Source: Amphiura filiformis
Taxonomy: Eukaryota > Echinodermata > Ophiuroidea > Amphilepidida > Amphiuridae
DNA length: 64,000 bases
Assembly: GCF_039555335.1 (NCBI RefSeq)
Contig: NC_092628.1
Location: 95,057,782 to 95,121,781, forward strand
Reading direction: 5' to 3'
Position numbers and translations under genes: made by a program
Shown: positions 24,109 through 33,380 of the stretch, in pieces
How positions within the stretch are numbered: position 1 is the stretch's first letter
Layout of the letters: each line of letters starts with the position of its first letter
The notes under the pieces: generated by a model
Database searches by the model: none
What the model was told of the DNA's origin: nothing
The model's input: only the letters and a program-made list of their open reading frames with translations

Positions 24109-25932
24109 ATGGACAAATTTTGTGGCAAATACAGTCTCGAAAAGAGCGAGAACTTCGATGAATTCATGAAAGCATTAGGTAAGTCGTTTTACAGATTGTT
24201 GTATACAGCAGCGTAGCCAGGGGTAAAGCAACAAGGCAAAATTTGACGAAAAAAGTGTTTGTTGGTACAAACACAGATATTGAACATCTGTGGTACAAAA
24301 CTATATCCAGAATTTATGGTCAACATTCTAAAATCATTGACATTTAATTTTACAGCAGAATGTGAAATATTTATTTATCTTTTAACCTGTTTCCAGTGGG
24401 AAAAGAGAATCATTATAAAACAGTAAAAATAGTAAAAACAATTTTGTATCGTTGTGTAATCGATGCATTCGTTTGATTTCACAATTGAACTCTTGATAAA
24501 CTCGATGCTATATCATTGTACAGACTTCTTCCTTAGTAAAATTGATACAATTATGATTCTATCTCTGCTTTGTTAACTAAACATATCTCGAGATTAAAAC
24601 AAGCAAATTGAACAGAACAAGCGGCATTTGAAAACTAAGACTACACCCTTGACGTAGATGTAAGCATCTGTCACAACACTATTTTCTAACTGCCAAAGAG
24701 GGCGCTTTTTACTTGCACAATTTTTTTTGAGACAGGCTGTATATCATCTTCTCATTGCAGGTGTAAACATAGCCTTACGTAAGATCGCGCAGTTTAACAA
24801 GTCTCAAATGACCATCTCGCAAGAAGGTGATCAGATTACCTTCTTCTCAGAGTCTTCCTTCAAGAACTTCAAAGTCACATTCAAACTTGGGGAGGATTTC
24901 AGCGATACTTCACCCGACGGCAGGAAAGTTATTGTAAGTTCTGTACAAGATGTTATTATTTCAAAACCACATCAGGAACACAATGGGATTAATTGATTGA
25001 TTCATTCATTGATTAATAATGGTTGATATTTTGATTCATTGAGTGATGAGGTGGAGGGTGGATGTGTGTGGATGGCGGGGGACTGTGTGCAGTGGCGGCA
25101 CCAGGATTTTTTTGGGGGGCATTGGGGAAAAGTGACATGGGGGATCAACAAATATTGCCCAAAATTGCCGCAAAAACAGGGAATTTGTGTAATTTGGGGG
25201 GGTTGCCTTCCAAGTGGGGGGGGGACTGGGGCAAGAAATATATTTGGTGGTAAATGTCTTCTCCCGCCGTAGCGCCGCCACTGACTGTGTGTGTAAACAA
25301 TTTGTAACATTGGCCAATTTGTTATTGTAAATCGTTTTGAGAGGAGACCCGGGGTATGGAAAGAGGACACTCTTATCATTTTTGTGAAATGCTAAAATAA
25401 TCAATATGGAAAACATAATAATTCTAGTACTCGTACTAAACAAATTGCCCCGTGGCCTTCTACAGTGTCTGTCTGTATTATGGTTCCGGTATTACTACAC
25501 CGCTGTTTCCTGTTTCCGCATTGTGATAGATGGTTATAACTTATAAATATTTTGTATGAAATCACAGAATAACATGTATTTGGAAGATGGCAAATTAATT
25601 CAGAAAGAGAAACCAGCACCAGGAGAATCAGGCAAGGAGGTTACATACGTCAGGGATATCGATGCCAATGGCGACTTAGTAGTAGTAAGTACACTGAAGT
25701 TTAACATTATTTTATATCAAACTTTGAATTTCATTTGTGACTAAAATAGATCCCTACAGTTTGTACCACAACACAGGTTTTTATTTTATTTTATCATTAT
25801 TATTTTATTTTGAGGGATCCTTTGTCGAAATGTTCAAAAATAAAAATTCTAAAATGTTTTATTACTTTTATTTTGTTTCAGGTTTGTACAGTTGAAGACA
25901 TCACATGCAAAAGATTCTTCAAGAAGATTTAA
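24109..25932 (+). CDS. FABP: Fatty acid-binding protein (FABP-a), 4 exons, 136 aa
   Basis: Intracellular lipid-binding protein, a small cytosolic beta-barrel carrier for fatty acids, retinoids or similar ligands. The exons are 24109-24178, 24761-24933, 25568-25684 and 25882-25932, all bounded by GT-AG. The lengths of 70, 173, 117 and 51 nt and phases 1,0,0 match the classic four-exon FABP gene. The N-terminus GKYSLEKSENFDEFMKAL fits the family signature (G-x-Y ... N-F-D-x-F). Exon 2 encodes the helix-turn-helix lid end and central strands; DTSPDGRKV is the usual turn. The barrel Arg near VTYVRD is kept. The C-terminus CKRFFKKI has Phe where most members, and FABP-c here, have Tyr in the R-x-Y pair that grips the ligand carboxylate. 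The start codon was chosen by match to FABP-c. Introns carry small transposons. Its closest relative is FABP-c, about 84% identical by eye. Confidence 0.93.
25090..25283. mobile_element. 194 bp MITE in FABP-a intron 2, 8 bp target duplication
   Basis: The ends CAGTGGCGGCACC and GCGCCGCCACTG are inverted, and exact ACTGTGTG repeats flank the element at 25082-25089 and 25284-25291. The homologous intron in the inverted pseudogene (32645-33175) lacks it. The 8 bp duplication fits hAT-like non-autonomous elements. Confidence 0.88.
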
Positions 25933-26150
25933 ACCCAAACCAAGTATAAGAGCATTTTATAAGTTCAGCTATTACACAGAACGATCAATCGAGTATTCAT
26001 GAGCGACTACCTGAGCCTGATCAACTATTAGCTAGGTATATTTGTTGGTCGAAGCAGTCAAAAATCGATTTCATCGACGCGAAGTTCATTCTACAAATCA
26101 TATACTTTGAAAACTTGCTTGATTTATTGTTGTTAATGAGTTATGTACGT
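25933..26150 (+). other. FABP-a 3' UTR and flank
   Basis: Contains GAGTATTCATGAGCGA (shared with FABP-c and, loosely, b1 and b2) and a block of about 115 bp from TTGTTGGTCGAAGCAG to TTGTTAATGAGTTATGTA that reappears inside FABP-c intron 1. No clear AATAAA is seen nearby. Confidence 0.65.
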
Positions 26151-26865
26151 ATAGATACAGTAAGTTACCGTAACTGCGTGTATGGTACCATATGCGTCTG
26201 CTCATCACAAATCCTATAGGATAACCTGCCAAGGTCGGTGTACTAGTGAAGAGAACCAGCAAAACTTTTTGTTTTCCTAAAATATATAACTATTTTACCT
26301 TAACATGCATAATCAACATAATATTTCTGTTGTCTGCACACTCCAATTGTGATATTTCTGTTTGTCATGACTATTTGATAATTTTTTTGCAATAATTCTC
26401 ACAAGTTTCCGTTTTGTTTATAAGTTACTAACAGAAACAACAGAAAAGTGATATCAAGTAATACTGTACTGGGCTGCCGTGGCAACCAGCACAAAAAGCA
26501 ATTTAAGCAACCAACATAGGGGCCTACTATTATAATACGAAAGCATGCAAGAAAAAATATACAGAGTATTTTATCAACTTTTAAACAACCAACATAAGAC
26601 AATACACATATTAAATCATAGAAAAATCAAAAGTTACATTAAAAAAATCTAAAGTTTTTACCACTCATAAGTCATAATCATTCAATCATACGTAAACAGG
26701 CCTGGTATTGTTGGCGCCGTCTCAGTGCGCCATCAGGCCAACTCAATTTATGTCCTATTTTGTTTCGTAGGAGGAATAGGGGGCGTTGTCATATGTGTAA
26801 TTGGAGTTTGAGAAAGCAATGCAACATATTATTATTATTTATTAACAATGAGTCAAATGTCAGGC
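26151..26865. other. No gene seen
   Basis: AT-rich FABP-a to FABP-b1 intergenic DNA. A TAGGGGCCTA variant of the TAGGCCTA word lies near 26516. Nothing else is recognised. Confidence 0.45.
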
Positions 26866-27815
26866 CCGTAGCCAGGGGGGTATGGCCCGGGGGTGTGGGG
26901 TGGTGGTGTTTATGGGGTGCAAGAGAGGCGATACACACCGACATCGCCCGGTTAATAATTACATTATAAAGCACAACAGCAGAGACACTGAAATGAATAC
27001 CCGGGATCGATGCACGTGAATGTGCTATGCACGATTTGATATTCAGACGATCATAATCTTTGGATACCGGGGTAGAAAATGATGAATATCTCCCGTAATT
27101 GATTTAGTCTAAAGAAGACAGATTTTGTTCCTTGCACTTGAATATATGTGTTCAACGGATATGATAGTCGTTAGCTAGCGTCTTGAGAAAGAAGCGTGCG
27201 TCTTGAACTCAAAAACTGACAAAAATATTCTGATTTAATATGTGCCAAACTATAGCGCAGCGTAGGCTAGCTGCACTCACTCCTGTGGAGGCAGTCTAAA
27301 AGCAGATGATCATGGCGTATACATGCTCACTCACACACAGAGAGGTCAATTACCAGGTTATTGTCAGTAGCCTTAGTCGGATGTCCCTCGGCTCATGATG
27401 CGTCTCAAAGGTCGGAACAAAATGGCCATGCGTGGCTGTGGATTCATCCTACCATGGCGATTTCTGCCATGAAGATATCTGGGCGATGACACTTTGCGAT
27501 ACTCCCGTCTCAGCGACGGCGGGCTTGGTCATGTTGGTGTTGTTGCGGATGCCGTATAAAATCTCTCAGTCGTGACTGCAAACCGTATAACCGGGGCCGT
27601 AACACAAGTTGGCCTACTTGCACATGAGCCGAAGAAGATAGTTTAGGCTATGTCATTGAGGAAAAAAATGGACTCGCTGAAAAATTCGACGGGTATTCTC
27701 AATATTTGTCTTTTCTTAGCTTAAAATTACCCTCCAAATTGTCTAAAATCACGGAGTTTCCGGGGGCTTCGTCCACTGCACCCGTTGGGCCTGGGCTTCG
27801 CCACTGGACCCAGGG
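26866..27815. mobile_element. Possible 0.95 kb element with CCAGTGGCGAAGCC-type ends
   Basis: Starts GGCCCGTAGCCAGG and ends with CCTGGGCTTCGCCACTGG, an imperfect inverted match of the kind common at MITE ends. The interior is more GC-rich than its surroundings and has no recognisable gene. It is tentative because no target duplication was identified. Confidence 0.35.
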
Positions 27816-27840
27816 GCGCTAAGGCCATCGTAGTAATATA

Positions 27841-28024
27841 GAACCTAATACCCTTAACTCATGTGGTATCTCCCAGAAGGAGGCGTATCAAAATGAAAGA
27901 TAACATCATGGACCATGTACGGTGACATTGAAATAATCTTACAACTGATTTTAGTCATCAAACACGATTGGTGCGTAAAGAATTCTACACAAATTTTGAA
28001 TTAATTTTACATTAATTTCCAACC
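27841..28024 (+). promoter_or_regulatory. FABP-b1 promoter and 5' UTR (conserved with b2)
   Basis: About 184 bp, nearly identical to 33199-33380. It starts AGAACCTAATACCCTTAA and includes a CGATTGGTGCG segment with an inverted CCAAT box. No TATA box is evident. The abrupt loss of similarity upstream marks the duplication boundary. The start codon lies in a good CCATGGCT context. Confidence 0.6.
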
Positions 28025-30814
28025 ATGGCTGCTAATAAATTCTTGGGACATTACAAGCTTGAATCAAGTGACAACCTGGAGGAGTTTATGAAGACATTAG
28101 GTAATATTATTGTTGTTGTCATTTTATTTTCATTGTCGTATATCCGGTATCCGGGTCGTGTATATTTTACAATGCATTGGTTTCACGAATATTAGGCCTA
28201 ATGCGAGTGCCGCGGCTGCGTAAAGATATCAGAGCTCATTCGATTTGCTCAAAGATAAGATTATCATTAATGATCTTTAAACCTTTATACTACGACGCTG
28301 CGCCTCACCATGCCCATAAAACATGCCCATCAGTGAAAACAAAATGCATTCCTGTAGCATAAAGTGTATTATCAACACGTTAACTGTATTATAGGTTTTT
28401 TCTCACTTTCTATCTCTCTCTCACTCCCTCCCTCTCTCAGTATGTTTCTCTCCAAATTCTTAATTTTGTAATTTTCTACATAATCGTTGTTTTTTTTCGC
28501 CGTGTAATTGAAGACCTATAAGCCTACCATAATTGAATCATGCCCCTTATAGGATCCATAAAAAGAAAAGAAAAGATACCTTATAAGGGATCTGGAATGA
28601 GCGTTTTGAGCGTTTCGACAGTATTTTTTGTGGGACATGAGAGCACATCAGACATATCGAATTGCATTCTGAATACAAAGAATGTCTTTCTGATATCAAA
28701 TAATTTTCATTTTTTGAAATTCACGATATAATACAAATTTTATGACAAAATTATTAAAAATTGATATTTTGCACATTTTTGATAAATAACAATCCTCGAA
28801 GTAAATTCTATAAATCTAACGATATATTCTTAAAGTGTATGTAGCTGGGAGGAAAAGCCGACGATCAATTGAAAATTTTGACCTTTCATATTGAAGATAT
28901 TGATTTTTTTCCTAAAAAGATCTAATTTTTTTCATCATATTTATAAAGTTTACAAACAAAATATCAATTTTAATCATTTGCCATAAAATGTGTATTACAT
29001 TGCGAATTAAAAAAAAAAAAAAAATTTTTTTTATAACCAACTTTATATTCCCATATAGGCCTCTTTAATTTTTTGTTGTTTATTTTTCATATATTTCAGG
29101 TGTCAATATCGTGCTTCGTAAAATCGGCATGTCGAGTTATCCTGATTTGACAATGGAGCATATCGAAGGCGACCATTACAAAATCAACGAATGGACGATG
29201 ATAAAGTCACATATATGGGATTTCACATTGGGTCAAGAATTTAAAGACAAAACTGTGGATGGTAGAAATGTGTTGGTGAGTATATAGTCCAAAAAAAAGG
29301 CTCTAGCAAACGTCAAATAATGGCGGCCAAAGCTTTCTTTATTTTTTTACGACACACACCTGTTCATGTAAAATCCAGGCTGTGTTATGTTTCTTCTCTT
29401 ACTTACTGTATGTTGTTCCTCGTAAGGTATACTACATTTATATGAACTTTGAAAATATACATATAAATGATACAATCATTCAGGAAGATACATTCTCCTG
29501 AACTGATACCCTTTTAGTGTATGACGGATAATTAATTCGCACAAGTGCATTTGTCAAGTTTTATCACACTTGACCGTGGAATGCATGCACTTTTCACAAA
29601 AACTTGCTTCTATGATTTATAGGAGATACAAATTTGTTTATACGAAGATTCATAATACATGTATAATAGGGTTCTAGTGACGTTTATTTGTAGCCACGTG
29701 TCTGATATTTATTTGTTCGTTTGTTTAATCTTTTTTTCAGTCAACTATTAGAATAGAAGGAGACAAGTTAGTACAAATTGAGAAACCGGCAAGTGGGAAA
29801 GGAAAGATCCCTTCTTATACATGGGAACTCAAAGACAATAATGATCTCCATATAGTAAGTAGGGCTATGTGAATAAATTAACCTACTAATTGTTTATTCT
29901 CTGGTAAACTAATCGTACATGTGTATCAAATGTGAAAACAGAATGGCTATATGGCATGTATGGCAATGATATTTCTTATAGGCCAACATCAATTCTTGTT
30001 CAATTCAAATATGCTAGTAATACAGTGTGTATTTAAAAAAACCGGTTTTTTTACAAAACAAAAGGGATGTCGAAAATGAAAAACACTGCGCTAATCCGAA
30101 AAAAAAAGCATGTGCTAGTCCGAAAATGAAACCACTGCAAAAGTCCGATACGCCGCTAGTCTGAATCAGAAAACACTTTTTCAGCGGCGACACGCCGCTA
30201 GTCCGAATCCGAAATACACTGCGCTAGTCCGAATCTGAAAACACTGGGTTGGTCCGAATATCGGACTAGCGCAGTGTTTCCCAAAATCAGATTCGGACTA
30301 GCGCAGTGTTTTTCAAATTCGGACTAGCGCAATGGTATTCATTTTCGGACCAGCGCGGTGTTTTTTAGATTCGGACCAGCACAGTGTCGGACTGAAGGAG
30401 TGTTTTCCAGATTCGGACTAGCGCAGTGGTTTTCATTTTTAGACTAGCGGCGTGTCGGACTGGCACTGAGTGTATTTTAGATTCGGACTAGCGGCGTGTC
30501 GGACTAGCGGAGTGTCGGACTAGATGCGTGTCGGACAAACGCCACGGTACCCGATCTTTAGATGTAGATTACGAAATATTTTTCTTCGGATTGCAACATG
30601 AGATACACGTCTGTATTAATATAATTATTGTATATAAAAGTGTTTAGTGAAATGCTCGGGCGAAATGGTGATGATGGTATTGTTGACGTTTTTAAGCCGT
30701 AATACTTTGCCACGTTTTGCCAATTTTTAATTATGTATGCCATTGTTTTCATTTTCCCAGACATATGAATTGGAAGGTGTGGTATGCAACAGAGAGTACA
30801 AACGACTCAAGTAA
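28025..30814 (+). CDS. FABP: Fatty acid-binding protein (FABP-b1), 4 exons, 139 aa
   Basis: Cytosolic intracellular lipid-binding protein. The exons are 28025-28100, 29100-29275, 29741-29854 and 30761-30814 (76, 176, 114 and 54 nt), with the same intron phases as FABP-a. The N-terminus MAANKFLGHYKLESSDNLEE differs from the family signature in having Leu where Phe/Tyr is usual (N-L-E). Exon 2 encodes GVNIVLRKIG, then a W-rich segment and KDKTVDGRNVL. The C-terminus CNREYKRLK keeps the R-x-Y pair. At the position of the other conserved barrel Arg (VTYVRD in FABP-a) the sequence is YTWELKD, so Trp replaces Arg. The donor of intron 1 is GTAATA, weaker than in FABP-a. It is a tandem duplicate of FABP-b2, with about 8 residue differences. 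Introns 1 and 3 carry a MITE and an inverted minisatellite that b2 lacks. Confidence 0.93.
28588..29010. mobile_element. Family B snapback MITE in FABP-b1 intron 1
   Basis: Begins CGACAGTATTTTTTGTGGGA, contains AGAGCACATCAGACATATCG and TGTAGCTGGGAGG, then partly folds back on itself. Matching copies are at 46650-47168, 18846-19115 and 50222-50312. The FABP-b2 intron lacks it. Confidence 0.75.
30062..30535. repeat. Inverted minisatellite in FABP-b1 intron 3
   Basis: About 20 degenerate units of ATTCGGACTAGCGCAGTG run in one orientation up to about 30255 and in the opposite orientation after it. Together they form a large hairpin centred on GTCCGAATATCGGAC. GC-rich CG dinucleotides stand out. 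It is absent from FABP-b2 intron 3, which is about 345 bp shorter. Confidence 0.9.
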
Positions 30815-31560
30815 GCTGCACGTTGACGAAGAATCGACAAAATATCGATGGACATTCGATTGAGTATCGATGAACAATTATGTAATTTTTTTAATCATAT
30901 TTTGGATTCTGAAAAGTGCAATGAGTTCATATTCTGCTTGAAAGAAATCAAATCAACGGCTTTCCGGTAAATTACCCAAGGTAACGTTGTCTCTCCATTA
31001 GACACATGAATTTGTTCCCATGATATTTTCAAATATTTGTTCAATTATCAAATTTTAACATAGACGACTGAAAATATTGGAAACTGCAGCACCGGGCAAG
31101 TAAACCAAATAAAAATTCTCTTTAAAAGGAAATAGTCGATTACATGATTTATAATTCCCTTTTGGTATGCTCCCTGCATGTAACGAAGGAGTTATATCCT
31201 TAATTTGAATGGAGTATAAATATTGTGGATAATATAAAAAATCACATTTATTTCACAAATATTTTTCTAAATAACGATCTCGGATTTCAGGCCCAAGACA
31301 AAAGAAGAAGCAAAAATGCACCAAATGGTGCATCTTTTCAATAATGCATGTAAATGCTTAGTAGTTTCATAGTTATAGTCGTCGATGATGTTGAAGTCTT
31401 GGAGTTAAGGGGCTTTATTTTTTTTATATACAAATCTATTCCAAAACAAATATCAACCTCTGCGTCTGATAAAAGAATTAGTTGCTTCCACCTCATGACA
31501 CACATTTTTTTTACTATTGCTTGAAGTTGATTTGTTTGTTATTGTTTTGTTAAATACATT
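30815..31560 (+). other. FABP-b1 3' flank, duplicated after FABP-b2
   Basis: This flank aligns in order with sequence downstream of FABP-b2: 36361-36512, 36968-37309, 43381-43493 and 43783-43805. It represents the pre-insertion arrangement of that locus. Confidence 0.7.
31108..31113 (+). promoter_or_regulatory. Candidate poly(A) signal of FABP-b1
   Basis: AATAAA in the context GTAAACCAAATAAAAAT, about 294 bp after the stop codon. The same hexamer and context occur after FABP-b2 at 37179-37184. Conservation between duplicates is the only support. Confidence 0.45.
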
Positions 31561-31846
31561 TTTTTAATAAGAATAGTCATAGAAATCGTTTTAGTATAAC
31601 TATTAAAATGATTTGTTATTTGTATGTTTATTTCTTTCATTTATTTTTATTTTCTCTCTTCCTTTCTTCTTCGATCTTAATTGTGTACTGCAACCCATAC
31701 TATATACTGCATCAACTCAATTGATTAGTCTTATCACGTTTATTCTGACAAATTTGCCAATATTTTTCAACACCCACCCACCACCCCTTACACTTATCCC
31801 TCCTTTAGTACGTTTCCGACTCATTCGGAGCTGTATAAAAGTTTCT

Positions 31847-32109
31847 ACCCAGTGGGCACGGTTGATGTATCAACGTTGAATTAACGTTGATACGACGTAA
31901 CGTTGCAATTTCAAAAGTTAACGTTAATTTGAAATTGACGTCGAAACAAAGTTTTCAACGTTGATGTGTGTCCGGGGTCAGTGTTGAGTTGAAGATGGAT
32001 ACGGATTTCAACATAGGTTAAAACAGGTCGAAATCAGGTTTAAGAACGTCAGCGTTGAATCAACGACGATTCGTGAACGTTAACTTGAAACCTCGGGTGG
32101 CCACTGGGT
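31847..32109. mobile_element. 263 bp MITE (ACCCAGTGG ends)
   Basis: ACCCAGTGGGCAC at the left and GTGGCCACTGGGT at the right are inverted. The interior repeats AACGTTGA and TCAACG words (TTGAATTAACGTTGATAC), forming further small palindromes. It is non-coding and resembles a MITE type widespread in aquatic animals, recalled by motif only. Confidence 0.75.
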
Positions 32110-32129
32110 GAGGGCATTGCTGGAAGGGC

Positions 32130-32305
32130 AGGAGGGGGGGGGGGTCGATCACAATGCATTCGTGAGTTATAGCTTCTCGAATAAATTATTCTACTTCGAA
32201 GCTATTTAGATAGTTTGTATATTATGTAGAATAACCGTAGAGTTATGTATAGAATAAAATTGGCAGCTTTAGCGAAAATTACAAAGAATTATATCTCAAC
32301 TGTGT
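32130..32305 (+). other. Relic shared with the FABP-c downstream flank
   Basis: Segments including GCAGCTTTAGCGAAAATTACA and ATATCTCAACTGTGT align with 57660-57870 downstream of FABP-c. This suggests that the b and a/c gene units descend from a common ancestral unit that included this flank. Confidence 0.55.
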
Positions 32306-32309
32306 ATAA

Positions 32310-32584
32310 GGGACCGTTCACAAACACTTGTTAGGGGGGCTGATGCAAAAAGGGGCCTTAAAATTGTTGACCCTCCTAAGGTGGGGGGGGGGAGTAAAAA
32401 ATGACCACAAATTTTCCTGGGAAAATTGAGTTTAGTATGCTTTTGATGGGGTTGACCCATAATTTTCATGTCAAAAAGTGGGGCCCTGACATTTTTGAGA
32501 TTTCAAAGGGGGAGGGGCCGAAAATGTTCGCGATGAAATTTTTTTGCATCAGGCCCCCCCTAACAAGTGTTTGTGAACGGTCCC
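32310..32584. mobile_element. 275 bp MITE with TAA target duplication (Harbinger-like)
   Basis: GGGACCGTTCACAAACACTT at the left is inverted exactly at the right. TAA flanks both sides (32307-32309 and 32585-32587). The 3 bp TWA target and the GGG start fit PIF/Harbinger-derived MITEs. The interior has G and C runs and no gene. Confidence 0.8.
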
Positions 32585-32644
32585 TAAGGCCCAAAAATAT
32601 TGTTACCCTATGTTTGGGGAAATGGGAAAGTTTATCCGACAATT

Positions 32645-33175
32645 ATGCATCGATATCCCTGACGTATGTAACCTCTTTGCCTGATTCCCCTGGTGCTGAT
32701 TTCTCTTTCTGGATTAATTTGCCATCATCTTCCAAATAGGCCCTACATGTTATTCTGTGATTTCAAAAAGAGACCATCTATCACAATCCAGAAACAGTGG
32801 CATTGGGGACCGTGACCCGAAAATACTATGTGCAGACAAACACTCTAGAAGTCTGCAGAACTATTTGTTTAGTACGAGTACTAATTGTTATGTGTTTTTC
32901 CATATTTAATTGATTATTTTAGCATCTCCTCTCACACGAGTATTGAACCCGGGTATTGAAATATAAGAGTGTCCTCTTTCCATATCCCGGGTCTCCTGTC
33001 AAAACCATTTACAAGAACAAATTGGCCAATGTTACAAATTGTTTACACACCCCATCCCCTACACATCCACCCTCCACACACACCCCCACACACTAAATCC
33101 CGGCACTAAATTAACCAACCAATCAATTAACAATCAATCAATGCTCTTACGAAAGAAAGAAAGTCGATGTTGTTA
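32645..33175 (-). pseudogene. FABP pseudogene fragment, inverted (exon 3 plus intron 2)
   Basis: Reading the minus strand, the intron matches FABP-a intron 2 (shared ACAATTTGTAACATTGGCC, GAGACCCGGG-like and TACTCGTACTAAACAAAT). It passes through a CAG acceptor at 32755-32757 into exon 3 (32754-32645). Exon 3 keeps AAATTAATCCAGAAAGAGAA and GTTACATACGTCAGGGATAT but carries an in-frame stop, created by GGGCCTA inserted after ATGTA, and an extra GAT codon. The similarity stops at GATATCGATGCA. Exons 1, 2 and 4 are not found. It lacks the 194 bp MITE of FABP-a intron 2, so it separated before that insertion. It lies between the b1 and b2 genes on the opposite strand. Confidence 0.88.
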
Positions 33176-33198
33176 CATGTATAATACTCGCATACAGA

Positions 33199-33380
33199 AC
33201 CTAATACCCTTAACCCATGTGGTATCTCCCAGAAGGAGGCGTATCAAAATGAAAGATAACATCATGGACCATGTACGGTGACAATGAAACAATTTTACAA
33301 CTGATTTTAGTCATCAAACAAGATTGGTGCGTAAAGAATTCTGCACAAATTTTCAATAAATTTTACATTAATTTGCAACC
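33199..33380 (+). promoter_or_regulatory. FABP-b2 promoter and 5' UTR
   Basis: Nearly identical to the FABP-b1 upstream block (27841-28024), including AAGATTGGTGCG with an inverted CCAAT. Upstream of 33199 the flanks are unrelated, so the duplicated unit starts here. Confidence 0.6.

Noticed and set aside
32401-32739. 112-codon plus-strand frame
   Set aside because: Spans the 275 bp MITE and the antisense of the FABP pseudogene exon.
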